NCBI GenBank assembly: GCA_025175895.1
Contig: CM046001.1
Location: 27,166,314 to 27,230,313, forward strand
Reading direction: 5' to 3'
DNA: 64,000 nt
Source of the DNA: Wurfbainia villosa
Lineage: Eukaryota > Streptophyta > Magnoliopsida > Zingiberales > Zingiberaceae
Below the pieces are notes generated by a model. It worked only from the letters and a program-made list of their open reading frames with translations, ran no database searches and had not been told where the DNA came from. Positions 22,310 to 33,996 of this stretch are shown here, piece by piece. The position numbers and the translations under genes are program-made. Each line of letters starts with the position of its first letter. The first letter of the stretch is position 1.

Positions 22310-23069
22310 CTACCCTAATTTTTTCCCTTCTCCTCGCATCGCGCCCGAGCCCTAACCTTTCCCCTCCGCGCCGCCGGTCTTCCCTTCCGCCGCCGCCGGT
22401 CTTCCCCTCGCCACGGCCGCCGCGCGTTGCCCGACCACTCGCCGGCCCGCCGGCCGAGCCCGCCACGACTCCGAGCCCGCGCCCACTGAGGCCGGGCACG
22501 GCCCTTAGGTCGATCGACGCCGCCGCCCACACAGACCCGATCGACGCTCATGAGGTCGGCAGAATGGCAATGCGCCGGCGCCTCATCCGGTCGCGCCGCC
22601 CCGATCGCGAGCGACTGGTCGCGCTTCACCCACGCCACACTTCGAGCCCACCTCCGGCCAAGTGCGGCGCCCGCTAGCTTGCCGCCGCCCCCTTGTCCGG
22701 TCGCGTGCGAGGTGGGACGCAGCCGCCACGCCGCCGGCGCCTCGCCTACCGGCCGTCGCGCCGCCTCCACCCATCGGCGCCCGCCTCCAATCACGCGCCC
22801 GCTTTTCGCTGCACTACAGTCTCGGCTGCCATTGTCCGACACTTCCGGCAGCCGGCCGCCTCGCTCCGGATCAAGCCAGCTGGGCGCCAAGAACCGATTC
22901 CCGGCAGACGCGATTACACCCAGCGTCCGAGATCGCTGATACCGCCATGAGCCACGCCAGCCGCCGGTAGGCACCAGTTAGGTCTCTGTCCGAGAGGTCC
23001 GGCAGTCGCCGCCAGGTAGCCGCCGACAGCCACCAATCGCCGGCTCGGAGACGCCCGCAGCCACCAGTG
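22310..23069 (+). promoter_or_regulatory. GC-rich leader / probable noncoding first exon of transposase
   Basis: A sharp GC- and CpG-rich island (ccgccgccgg, cgcgcccgagccc) sits upstream of the transposase gene. Frames are open on both strands (22315-22974 minus, 22550-22939 plus) only because stop codons are rare in GC-rich DNA; no domain is recognisable. It ends ...ccaccagtg/gtataattt, a plausible 5' splice site at about 23070. I read it as promoter plus 5' untranslated exon. A captured host-gene piece is the alternative. Confidence 0.55.
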
Positions 23070-24053
23070 GTATAATTTTTTTTCCCTATATTTAACTCCA
23101 TAACTACAGAAGCTTTATGCTGCTATCCTACTTATTCTGTAACTATATATAGTTAACTGTAAAATACAGAAGCTTTAAGCTGCTAATTTGCCATAGAGAT
23201 ACACATACCAAATAATGCTAAGTACTAAGTTGGAAGAAATATTTTATGATTTTGTTTAGTCACATATAGGAAGTTATGGGATAAAACAAGCAGTTTATAA
23301 GGCTTAGATGAGCAAATCATGCACATCTACCTGAGTAATTACAAGCATCTTAAAGTCAGTGGTGGTGGGGGAGCTAGTGTTTAAGGCTTAGATTAGTATT
23401 AACTTGTGGTGATACATTTTGATCCACGCTGACTCTCGTGTCAATGAGTCAGTCTCATTTATGCATTTATTGTTATACATCTACAACAATAATTTGACCT
23501 AAATGGCATAATTGCAATGAGTATCTTTCATGTTCAATAAATTTGATTAGTTTGTTGTCACTGCTTGCTTAGATGAGAGAATTGGCCGATTAACAAAACT
23601 TTTAGACCTATGTTAATAATAACTCTCTCATCTAAGCTTATAAAGCTTCTCTATATTATTAGCCCACAATTCACAATTTGGCACTAAATTTAGGGTGTCA
23701 CAATCACCCCCATTTTAAGTCTTGATGTCCTCGTTAAGACCGAAACCCCAACACATAATTTGAACCATTCCTAATCAGTAGAATGTGAGGCCCAATGGTA
23801 GCCACACTATCCCACATGCAGCCATCTCTAACACCACACAATGCCTTGGATTGTGTTCATTTGTGATATTAATTGTCACAATCAACTTAAGTTGTTTAAC
23901 ATTTCAGGCTTAAACATCCCAAAATGTTTAAACCTAAATTAACAGTAAGCTCTCTATACAACTGTTGTCTTTTTTGGGTTATGTTTAAAGATTGTTAAAC
24001 ATAGTGAATTCATATGTGAACTAACTGTATATTTGTATTATTGTAATTTCTAG
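23070..24053 (+). other. Probable leader intron of CACTA transposase
   Basis: This is AT-rich DNA without coding potential between the GC-rich leader and the transposase ATG at 24091. It begins gtataattttttttccc and ends attgtaatttctag, both acceptable plant splice sites. Such long leader introns occur in plant genes. No transcript data support it here. Confidence 0.45.
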
Positions 24054-24090
24054 GAGTTTATATTAATATAATTGATTGAAAACAGACATA

Positions 24091-27000
24091 ATGCAGCGTG
24101 AAAGGAGTTGGATGTATAATAGGAATTTACCTGAACGTCGGGGTTTAACTGATGAATTTATGAGTGGGTTGCAAGAGTTTTTAAATTTCGCAGCTAGTAA
24201 TGTTGAGTTTATGGATGGTAATCAGATAAGGTGTCCGTGCAGAAAGTGTCACAATGGTAGATTTTTACCATCTTGCAAAGTTTCAGAGCATCTTTGTAGA
24301 TTTGGATTCGTTGCAAATTACTATAACTAGACATGTCATGGTGAACCATTTATATCTGATGAAGTTTATGATAGACACAACACACAAGTCTCTAGGGATC
24401 AAAGTGATTATAATCAATTAAATCCATATCAGAGGATGATATATGATGTAGCGGGCCCGAATTTGATTCCCCAATCACAAGGTGCAACTTCAAGTTGTCC
24501 TCCAACAGTTGAGCAAATGTTTACTAATGCATCACCCTTGGAAGAGGTGCAAGTAACAGATATTGGTCAAAATATGAATAATGAAGCATATCTCAAATTT
24601 CAAGAGGTGTTGAGTGATGCAGATGCACCTTTATGGGCTGGTTGTGAGACTCACACTAAACTATCGTTCACTGCAAGAATGTTGAATGTCAAGGCAGAGC
24701 ATAATGTGTCTGAAGAGTGTTTTAATAATTTTGTTCAAGCTAAGAGGCATTGCCACATGATCATATATAATGCGCCAATGATTTGTATACAAGATGAAAA
24801 ACCGATGAAAGAATTAGGTCTCCCAAAGTGGAAAGAATTGATGTGTGCAGAGATGGTTGTATGTTATATTGGGGAGATGATGCAGATGTGGATGTTTGTA
24901 AATTGTCAGAATCAAGATAGGTACAAGAGCACTAGTAGGAGGCAAAGAACGACGTAAATCATATAGTCAGTTGTTTTATTTGCCTTTAACTCCTAGGTTA
25001 CAAAGGCTTTATGCATCAAAGACAACTACTGAACACATGACTTGGCATGCAAATCATCGAACAGAAGAGGGACTAATGTGTCATCCATCATATGCAGAGG
25101 CGTGGAAAAATTTTGATAGAACATATCCTGATTTTGCGAAGGAGACTCGAAATATTAGGTTAGGTCTCTCTTGTGGATTTGCTCCATTTGGTAAATCAGG
25201 AAGACACTATTCTTGTTGGCCAGTTATATTAACTCCGTATAATCTTCCGCCTGGGATGTGCATGAAAACACCGTATATGTTTTTAACATTGGTTGTGCCT
25301 GGACCAAAAAATTCGAAGAAGTTAATAGATGTTTATATGCAACCATTGATTGCAGAGCTAAAACAACTATGGGATGAAGGTTTTCCTACATACGACGTTC
25401 ATACTAATCAGATGTTTATAATGAAGGCTGCTCTTCTTTGGACCATAAATGACTTTCCGGCTTATGGTATGCTATCAGGTTGGAGTACTGTAGGGATCTT
25501 AGGATGCCCAATATGTATGGAGAGATCAAAGTCGATTAGATTGAAGCATGGTAAGAAGCCAAGTTATTTTGATTGTCACAGATAATTTTTACCACTAAAT
25601 CATAATTTCAGAAGGAATAAAGATGAATTCACTAGGAATCGAATTGAAAGAACACCTCCGCCATTGAGATTGACAGGTCAAGATATTTGGTACAGAGTTC
25701 TTCACTTTCCATCATTATTGAAGAGCCACATGGTACAACTTATGAATATGGAACCAACCATAAATGGACCAAACGAAGTATATTTTGGGAGTTCTGATTG
25801 GTTTAGTAATTTGATTCATCATAATCTCGATGTTATGCATATTGAGAAGAATATTTTTGATAATCTGATAAATACAGTGATGGATATCACCGAAAAAACA
25901 AAAGATAATCTGAATGCAAGAAAAGATATGCGACTCATTTGTAAACGACCCACCCTTGATGTTGATGAAAATAGTAGAGGACCAAAACCAAAGCGGTTTA
26001 TACATTGAATAAAGGAACAGAGACGTGTTGTTTGTGAATGGTCAAGTCATTGAGATTTCCTGATGAGTATGTTTCTAATCTTGGGAGATGTGTTGATATG
26101 AAGGAATGCAAATTGATGGGTTTAAAAAGCCATGATTATCATATATTCATGGAAAGACTAATTCCTATTGCCTTTAAAGAACTCTTACCGAATTTTATGC
26201 AGGGTGCCATTCTGAGTTAAGTATTTTTCTTCATGATATATGCTCAATAGTTTTGGGATATTCACACATGGAGAAGTTAGAGAGAGACATTCCAATCATT
26301 TTGTGCAATTTAGATAGGATTTTTCACTTTGCATTTTGATTCAATGGAACATCTTTTGGTTCACTTGCCATATGAGGCCAAAGTTGGAGGACGATTCATT
26401 ATCGATGGATGTATCCTTTTGAAAGGTATAATTGCATATATTCTATACTCGTTAATATTGCATAAAAATGTTTAATTTGTTTATATATTCATTTCTAATA
26501 CAATTTGTTATATTACAATCAGATTCTTATATCATTTGAAGAAAAAAGTGAAAAATAAGGCACATGTTGAAGCCTCTATTGTGAATGCATATATTGTGGA
26601 GGAAGTAACAACTTTTGCATCATATTATTTTGAGCCTCACGTTCAGACCAAAAGACGGAAATCCGGAAGGAATGATGAAGGTCCTGTCGATCCCAATTTG
26701 ATTTCATTCTCAATTTTTAATTATCTTGGTAATCAAGTGGACCGTAAGCAACGATACTTAATCGATCAAGAATGGTGGCACCGGACATATATGTTTTACT
26801 TAATTGTCCAGAAGTATCGCCATATTTCGAGTTAGTATATATTTCCTATTTCTTCGTCAAGTGTTAATTTGTTTATGTTATAATACAATTTTTTATTATA
26901 GGATTTTCCAAAACTTATATTCTGAAATCCCGACACGTGACTTTGATCACTTCTGCGATCAGGAATTTGCACCATGGTTCAAATCATATGTAAACAGTTT

Positions 27001-27751
27001 TAATTACCTCATTTTTGTTTACACATATCTTAACTTTTAAATAAATATCATTTTCATTTGAGTATAGGTTTATGCTAATCAAACTCAAGTTCAGCAAGAA
27101 TTGCTAATCCATCTATCATGGGGTCCAAAAGCAATTGTACGCACTTGGCCAGCATATTTCATAAACGGATATAATTTTCACACTCAAGAATATGGAAATG
27201 GAAAGAGTACAATGAATAGTGGAGTATGTGTTCAGTCTTCCAATGATGGAGGTGCAAGCAATGAATTTTATGGTTTGCTGGATGAAATTATAGAGATTAA
27301 TTACCCTGTCAGAGGGATGAAGGTGCATCCACAGTATAATTTGGTTGAAATAAATCATAAAAGATTTTATAAGAGATATGAACCATTTATTTTGGCACAA
27401 CAAGCGATTCAAGTTTTCTATGCTCCATATCCTAGTTTGAGGCGTGAAAAAAATGAATGGTGGGTTGTTTGTAAAACAAAAGCACGGAAAAAAATTGAAG
27501 AGCGCTGGCAAGACATTGCATATCAACAAGACAAAGTTACAAATATGTTTCATACCGAGGAATATATAATTCCAACGTTACGAGATCCCAGCGGAGTAGT
27601 GATAAACGTGGATGCAACTGAAATTGATGATAATGATGAGGAGGAGGAGGGGGACGAGGAGGAGGGGGACGAGGAGGAAGAGGAGGAGGAGACCGAGGAT
27701 GAGGATACTGATGAGGATGAGGAAGATGATAATGAGGACTTTGAAATTTGA
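24091..27751 (+). pseudogene. CACTA TNP2-like transposase, degenerate
   Basis: Domains in order are: a transposase-associated domain (24091-24330, IRCPCRKCHN, then TAG where Trp is expected before TCHGEPF); a Tnp2/Transposase_21 core (24436-26008, LPLTPRLQRLYASK, NIRLGLSCGFAPFG, LDVMHIEKNIFDN); a DUF4218 part (26041-26990, KSLRFPDEYVSNLGRCVDM, HYRWMYPFER); and a DUF4216 part (27068-27600, GMKVHPQYNLVEINHKRFYK) ending in a long Asp/Glu tail. Clear introns are at 26426-26522 and 26990-27067, with another near 26835-26901. Damage includes frameshifts near 24940, 26040 and 26213, a TAA at about 25583 before FLPLNH, and several near 26330-26420. The intact protein cuts and joins element ends in the nucleus; this copy cannot. 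Confidence 0.92.
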
Positions 27752-27956
27752 TGTCTAGGGTAAGTTTTTTTATATATAATTTTAGTTTTAAACTATAATT
27801 TTACAAATTTTCTTAGCTCAATTATTTGTTTATATAATGTCTCATTGTTAAATTTATATCTTTTGTCTCTGTATGTTGTGTATATTTTGTTCTTATAGGT
27901 TATCAGTGGTGAAATCATCGTAGCTTAAAGCAGTCACAGTCTCTCATATCTTCATT

Positions 27957-29486
27957 ATGCATATTGTAAGTTTTTCATGTTCTTCATTAAGCATAAAAGT
28001 TTTATTTTCTTTATTCTAATTTTGTTTTGGGTTGATAGTTTCGACGCGGTGAACAGAGACGACAGAGTACTAGTAGTGGCCAGACTAATCCACCGCCTGC
28101 CAGCACTATACCTACTTGCCCTCCTGATCTGCCTGGACCTTCACATGATCAGTGCCAGTACCATCTCATTCGCCGGCACGACCTTCCCATTCTGATTCAC
28201 CTGTACCCGCCAGACACTCCTCTACTGAGAACATCGAAAGTCGACCATATATATTTCCGATTGGAGATTCGTAAGTAATATAAGTATTATAATTTTTAAA
28301 CTATCTTAATTATTTATTCAATTTTTTTTCACTTTATCGTAGGTTTGAAAATTCTGTACCTGTTATTCGCGAGATCAATAAAATCGTGAATAACTATTGG
28401 AGAGGACACTCTTTGTCATACTCAAGCACGCCAGGACCTACAAAAGAATTATGGTGGTGTGAGTTTCAGGTATAATTGATTCATTTTATATATTAAATAA
28501 GTGATTATATAAATAATTGTTTTTTTTTCATCTCAGCGGAGATTTATTTGGGACCCTACTCAAGACTTGGAAGTTAAAAGAATTTTTAAAAAAAATGTGG
28601 CGATCATATCCGACATGTATTGAGTCATGCCAAATCTACTGGAAAAACCACATGTCACGTCAGAAAATTGGAGTAAAATCTCCAATTATTGGCAATCGGA
28701 TGAGAGCAAAAAAAGAAGTCAACAGAATAAATTAAATCAAGCATGTAATTCTGGAGACTTATCTGCAACATATGCAGGAGGATCTATAAATATCGAGGAG
28801 CATTCACGTAGATTGGTAATTTTTAAATTCTACAATTAGTTTTTAAATATATTTCAGATTATTATTTTATTTCTAACATTCTTATATTTAGTCTAAGGAA
28901 TTGGGAAAGGAGCCGAAATTTATAGATACTTTCGTTCGCACTTTCCAAAAAAAAGATAAGACTTGGAGTGGAGATAGAGCTAGAGCAATTAAGGTTTGAA
29001 TTAATCTTTAAACTTACTTTATAACTTTAATTCTGTTAGTTATGTAAATGCTCTGATTAAAATTTTAATTTTGTGTAGGAGAGATATGATCAGTTATCCT
29101 CATCTCAGAGAATTTCAGGAGATGACGGTGATACTGAGGGATCTGAGCCATCTGTTAGTAATAATTTGGATTTATGGCTTGAGGCGAGTGGAGGATCAAA
29201 AGGGGGAAGGATATTAGGTATGGGTTCTCTGAAAGCGAGAATGCATAATGCTCCTCAGAGATCTATTTCTTCTACTCCACCCAGTGAGCGTACGATACAT
29301 AACTTAACTGAGGAGGTTAGCAATTTGAAGGGCATAATACATGAAAGAGATCAGCAAATTCTAGAAATACAACAACAAAACTCACAAAGGGATCAAGAAA
29401 TGATAGAAATGCGACGACAACAAGCCTTTCTTATGTGACAGTTTCAGCAATTTAGTTCTGGTCCAAGTCATATTCCTCAGTCATGA
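27957..29486 (+). pseudogene. CACTA TNPA-like gene (Transposase_24 family), degenerate
   Basis: This second element gene lies 205 bp after the transposase. A plausible start is ATG at 27957 with a 3-codon first exon and introns at 27966-28038, 28271-28342, 28470-28536, 28816-28891 and 28994-29078, each GT...AG. Exons read FRRGEQRRQSTSSGQTNPPP, PYIFPIGDSFENSVPVIREI, WSKISNYWQSDESKKRSQQN, DKTWSGDRARAIKERYDQLS and GGRILGMGSLKARM, ending in a heptad-like coiled coil (TEEVSNLKGIIHERDQQILE). The WSGDRA/GGR.-GMGS pattern is that of Transposase_24. A frameshift near 28150, TGA near 28621 and TGA at 29436-29438 disable it. TNPA-type proteins bind subterminal repeats and help excision. Confidence 0.8.
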
Positions 29487-30059
29487 TTTGATGATGGTGG
29501 CGACGATGATGATCTTGTATGCATGTTTTTAATTAGTACTTTTAAAATTTTTTAGTTTATTAACTTTGTTTATTTTGCTTTAAACAGGAATGATCGATAA
29601 AGTTAATCCTTATGGCGGTTGAATATGCACATCATTGTAAGTCTTTGCATATTTATTTTCGTGTTATTATATAGTTTTTTTTTAATGTATGATACTTTTT
29701 GTTTGTTTCTTTTCTAATGCAGGTAGAAAAATGTCGGCGATTGCTTACCAGATTCTCTTTTCTTTTTTCTTTTCCATGTGTTTAGATCTTTTGTAGACAT
29801 TGTTATTTGGATATCAGAACTATGTTGATGTTTGAAATGTTGTAGGATATAACTTTTTATTTGGAATGTTGTATTGTTCTTAACTGATTGTGTTGCTTTG
29901 TATTTATTTGGATATGATTGAATATTATTTTGTTGTACTGAATGTGTGTGTGTTTTGTTTGTATTGAATGTATTTATTTGGATATTAGAACTTATTCTAT
30001 TTTGTTGTGTGTGTGTGAAAATTTGTATATACGATAGAATATCGAAACGGATGAAATCT
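29487..30059 (+). other. 3' untranslated region of CACTA genes
   Basis: AT- and T-rich, without a coding frame. It contains splice-like junctions (gtaagtctttgc at about 29637, ttctaatgcag at about 29722) and repeated ttggatat/ttgttgtgtgtg phrases. It probably holds 3' untranslated exons and the polyadenylation region. No specific signal is certain. Confidence 0.5.
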
Positions 30060-30740
30060 GTTAAAAAAAAATTTATTTAGCGACAAATTTAGCGACAAAA
30101 ATACAAATTCATTGCTAAATTCTGAGAAATCTGCGACGAATTTTGCGACGAATTAAATTTTCGTCGCAAATTAGCGACGAATTTAGCAACGAATCCAACC
30201 TGCGACAAATTTTGCAACGAATTTTGCGATGAAATTTGCGACGAAAATTAAATTCGTCGCAAATTTTTGCAACGAAAAAAGAACTCATCGCAAAATATTG
30301 AACTTTAATTTTCATGAAATTTAGCGACGAAATTTGCGAAGAATTTCTATCAGTCGAAAATTTACCAACGAATTTCTTATTTCGTAGCAAAAATTACCAA
30401 CGAAAAAATTAATTCATCGCAAAATATGGTTTTAAATTCAATGATGAAATTTGCGGCAATTTGTATCGATCCATTTACCAATGAATTTCTTATTTCGCGA
30501 AAATTACCAGCGAAAAAATAATTAAATCGCATGAACCTTTACTTTAAAAATTGCTGCGATGAATTTTTGAAATCTTGGTAACTTCTGCAACATAATTAGC
30601 GACGAATTTTTAAATTTGTCCCTAATTTTCGTCGCTAAAATTCGTCGCAAAAATTCATCGCAAATTTTGTCGCTATTATTTGCGACGCTTTATTCGCAAC
30701 AAAAATATTTTTGTCGCAAAATTCATCGCTAATGACTGTT
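30060..30740. repeat. Right subterminal repeats of CACTA element
   Basis: Dense gcgacgaattt, gcaacgaaa and attcgtcgc copies in both orientations run to the inverted CACTA terminus. More than twenty are visible and many are diverged (e.g. aattcatcgcaaa). They mirror the left array in kind but are less regular. Confidence 0.85.
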
Positions 30741-30752
30741 TTTTTTGTAGTG

Positions 30753-32147
30753 CAACAATACACAATCACACAACACAAGATATACGTGGTTTGGAACCGA
30801 ATGGTTCCTACTCCACGGACGAGCTCACCGAGCTCTAGTTATGCGTACGACACTAACTATAACACTCCTTCTCGACAACACGTCGGAGGTGGAGAAACCT
30901 CTCACAAGCAATTATAATGTAATATAGAAATACAAGCAAATACACAAATACAATACAAAAGAAAACTTTCACCGATTGCTTTGATCGCTTTGCTTGTTGC
31001 TTGCTTTGATTGGCTCTTGAAGGACTGGAATGCAGCAGCAATTCCCCTCCAATAGCTCCACAAAAACCATTGCAAAAATCTCCATCTCGAGCTCCTTTTA
31101 TAATCTGCATCGAGCTATTTTCGTGCCTAGCAGTCGACTGCCAAAAGGCCCCAGTCGACTGCCCCTGTAGCCGTTGTCTCACAATGGCCAGATCCACGTC
31201 GGACAAGTTCCAACGGATCACCTACCAGTCGACTGATGATGCCCATCACGATCAGGACCAATAATCGGCCCGGTCGACTACGGGAGCGTCTGTGCTCGAC
31301 ACTCCCATCGATCATTGCCATCCCTCGGCGATCGATTCGCCGATCGCCAATCCATGGCAGTCGACTGCCAAGCACAAAACCCTAGCCTTACACCAATCGA
31401 ACCCTAGTCGACTTGGACCAGTCGAACTAGCACCTATGCCAGTCGACTGACGTCGGACAAAACCTCAAACACCAAGTTGTTTGAGTATCCGACCGTCGGG
31501 TAAACCCTCAAACATCAAGTTTGAGCCTCCGACACTCAGTCTTAGCCACTTGGCCAAGTCCACCTTATCCCTCATGGAGTTCCCCACCAAAGCTCTCTTC
31601 CCTCGGCCTACGTCCCTCGGATCGCCAGCGCCGCGGCCGCAACGCCATCCTTCGCGTCTCATGCCCTAGAAGTATGCTTCCCTTTGGGCTCACTCCATTC
31701 GCTCCCCGTCCGGCGGTCCCTCGGATGCACCAAGCACACGGCTTCGCAATGCCATCCTTCACCGACTCAAGGACCCCGAGCCTAGTGAACTTACCAAGTC
31801 CTTAAGACTTTCCATATGCACCAAGTGCACGGCTTCGCAATGCATTTCTCACCAAGCACCAAGCGCACGGCTTCGCAATGCTTTGGATTTCCCATGCCAA
31901 GCACCAAGCGCACGGCTTCACAATGCTTTGGACTTTACCATGCCAAGGCTTCCCCCTTGGACTTCCACACCAAGCTCCATGCTTGGATTTTCCATGCCAA
32001 CCCCATGTTGGACTCTCCCACACCAAGCTCCATGCTTGGATTTTCCATGCCAACACCATGTTGGACTTTCCCATGACAATCCCATGTCATGAGTTTTGTC
32101 TATCATCAAAATACCATCAAGGTACTGCTGGGCCAATTGCACCAACA
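30753..32147 (-). repeat. 5' LTR of TR-GAG element, remainder
   Basis: It resumes with caacaatacacaatcac after the CACTA element, runs through a minus-strand TATA box (complement of ccttttataat, 31094-31103) and ends CCAACA at 32147. Upstream of the TATA box lie five exact CAGTCGACTG copies (31131, 31152, 31226, 31358, 31440). The repeats at 31816-32075 match those at 17206-17462. Confidence 0.88.
31131..31449 (-). promoter_or_regulatory. Five-copy CAGTCGACTG array in TR-GAG U3
   Basis: Exact 10-bp palindromes occupy 31131-31140, 31152-31161, 31226-31235, 31358-31367 and 31440-31449, all upstream of the minus-strand TATA box. The partner LTR has recognisable but altered sequence at each site (16540-16830). 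The same decamer is in the Copia LTRs. A transcription-factor role is inferred. Confidence 0.5.
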
Positions 32148-32152
32148 AATCC

Positions 32153-32378
32153 AGTAGAGCAGTGCAAGGTAGTGATGTTGTGAAGCGGAAGGATCTTGAA
32201 AGAGATCCCGGGCCAGTTGGTTGTTGGAGTGGAGCCAGGGCCCAAAATACGGGAACCTTTGAGGGAGGCCGAGAAGGCAGAAGCTGGAGAAATAAATCAG
32301 GAACCTATCGTAAAAACTCAACCACCCCTTACTGTACCGTTCCCACAGCGGTTGACCAATGCAAAGAAGGATGCTAAG
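32153..32378 (+). pseudogene. Athila-type Ty3 gag/pol fragment, right part
   Basis: It continues the fragment at 15373-16022 in the same frame across the duplicated aatcc: NPVEQCKVVML-stop-SGR, then PPLTVPFPQRLTNAKKD. The NPxEQ...LRSGR...PPxPFPQRL order is typical of Athila elements just before protease. The stop is TGA where CGA is expected. It is cut at 32378 by an LTR. Confidence 0.8.
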
Positions 32379-33668
32379 TGTTGGGAAAATTCTGGATCGT
32401 GATGTTCACAACATCACGGGCGAATACTTCGCACAACCGCAGCAGAAATAATATATAAATCGGATCCCACACGAGATCCATGCAAAACTATATAAGTTGT
32501 TTCATATCCTACTTTTTCTAGATCTTATCTAGAAGGAGAAGTATACCTTTGATGTGTGCCCTTTGCAATCCCGCTTTTCCAAATGTTGTCGGATCTCAAT
32601 ACGGTAAGGATAACCATATCTCTAAGGTATCCACACTAACACTCAGCCGTTTTGGAGTCACGCTGTGCTAGCAACCCTAGCAAAATGCCAAGACCACTTG
32701 GAGGAAGAAGAAGGAGAGGAAGAAGAGAACTCTTTCTCTTGGCTTTCTTGGCTTTCTTGGCTTTGCACGCCCAATAACAAAAGCTCTCCCCAATTTGCTT
32801 TCACGTTGAAAAAACTATTTACATCCTCAAGCCATCAATTCCTTCTTAAAGTCTCTTCATTAAGAAGACTTTTAATCTCCTAATGAATACCATGACCCTT
32901 GGTATTCCTCTTCATCATGAATACCAAGACCCTTGGTATTCCATGCATGATTAATCTTCCATGGTTTAACTTGAGTCTAACTCAAGTTTAACTAGTTTGA
33001 GTCCAACTCAAGTCTTTGCCAAATGCTCAATTGTTCTTTTAGTCCAACTAAAAGAAACGATCTCCAAAACAGAATGTAATTTGTGTGTGACCCAATAGGC
33101 TCTTGTAACCTTGGCAATGTGTCTAAAACCCTTTTAGATGCATAAGCAATGAGCGACATCTAGCAATACATCATTTCTACCCAAGTTACAAGAAAGTTGA
33201 GATCCGATAACCTTTCCGTGGCTATTATCTTGTATGACGGTGTACTTCTATTCTTGATATCTTAGATCGATCAATGAGGCATAGACCATGTCATCCCCTT
33301 ATCGATCTTTATGTTTCTTGATCCCCAAGTAGATTCACTCAAACAAATGAGCTCAATATCTCATATTGACTCATTTGAGCATGGCCATGCATTTCGTGGT
33401 CATACTCTATCAAGAGGTCAAAGATATCACTCCCGTCATATGGGAGGGATAGATCTTATCTACATCACTCACATCCCTCCACATAATTTGTTACATACCC
33501 AGTAATCGCCGTTATAGTGCACCCTATTACGGTGTGAAGTTAGACGATACCAAAGTACATAACTCCTTATGTAGAGAATCGTAGTGACTTCAGGTCTAAG
33601 GACTATTCATACCAATAGTCACATGAGAAAGTAAATGACACTCATATAACGATCCATGACACTTTCTC
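32379..33668 (-). mobile_element. Unclassified LTR, interrupted by Copia C
   Basis: It begins TGTTGGGAAAATTC directly after Athila sequence and has the ...cgcagcagaaataatata phrase seen near the start of minus-strand Copia-type LTRs. It holds no coding frame with recognisable domains. A 72-codon frame at 32665-32883 is low-complexity. The duplicated taccaagacccttggtattc phrase is near 32885-32940. The right end lies beyond Copia C and outside the window, so full length and target duplication cannot be checked. It may be a solo LTR or the first LTR of a longer element. Confidence 0.6.
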
Positions 33669-33996
33669 TATTGGATCGAGCGGATTGCTAGAGGAGGGGG
33701 GTGAATACCGATAAAACCTTTTTTTCTTTTCATTCGTTCGTTAAAACCCGTGTAGACAAATAATTACAGTGGAAAGATAAGCAATAAATAAAAGAAGACA
33801 AATGTTTTTTACTTGGTTCGTAGCCTTCGGCTACTACACCAAAGCCCTAGTGGTCCTTGACCACGTACGGAGGGCAAAACACTAAAGAACTCCTCCTCGT
33901 TAGAGGTAGGAGTTAATCGATACAAAACATAGCAAAAACTTGAGGTAGAGGGACACTCCCCCTCTCCTTGTTACGATAAAAAGCTCCGAAAGAAGT
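33669..33996 (-). repeat. 3' LTR of Copia C, first part
   Basis: Starts tattggatcgagcgg, the family's TGTTGGATC start with G changed to A in the terminal dinucleotide. It carries gctagagg(a)ggggggtgaata. It is cut at 33996 by the Ty3 array and resumes at 56800. The two parts together are about 1.09 kb, the normal length. Confidence 0.82.

Larger units (their letters stand above)
20901..30752 (+). mobile_element. CACTA (En/Spm) DNA transposon, 9.85 kb
   Basis: The termini are CACTACAAAAAAA at 20901 and its inverted copy TTTTTTTGTAGTG ending at 30752. A 3-bp duplication caa flanks it (20898-20900 and 30753-30755), as is standard for the superfamily. The uninterrupted sequence at about 16152 confirms the empty site. 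Both ends carry dense gcgacgaat/attcgtcgc subterminal repeats. Inside are a GC-rich leader, a TNP2-like transposase and a TNPA-like gene on the plus strand, both damaged. It was probably autonomous in origin and is now dependent on others or dead. Confidence 0.95.
16023..32147 (-). mobile_element. Gag-only LTR retrotransposon (TR-GAG type), split by CACTA
   Basis: Perfect 5-bp duplications aatcc flank it (16018-16022 and 32148-32152). Without the CACTA insertion it is about 6.27 kb: an LTR (16023-17537), a 3.2-kb internal region and a second LTR (20761-20900 plus 30753-32147). The internal region has a polypurine tract, one gag gene and a primer-binding site, but nothing resembling protease, integrase, RT or RNase H. 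It therefore fits the gag-only class named TR-GAG in plants. The LTRs share the gctagaggggggtgaatagc block with the Copia LTRs here, suggesting that Copia relatives supply its enzymes. Confidence 0.85.

Noticed and set aside
22315..22974. Long overlapping frames on both strands in the GC-rich CACTA leader
   Set aside because: High GC removes stop codons in all frames; composition is Arg/Ala/Pro-rich and frames on opposite strands are equally open, so there is no evidence for a protein.
27977..28195. Separate small membrane-protein gene (72 codons, hydrophobic) at 27977
   Set aside because: It overlaps intron 1 and exon 2 of the TNPA-like gene in a different frame; the spliced reading gives the expected Ser/Pro-rich N terminus.
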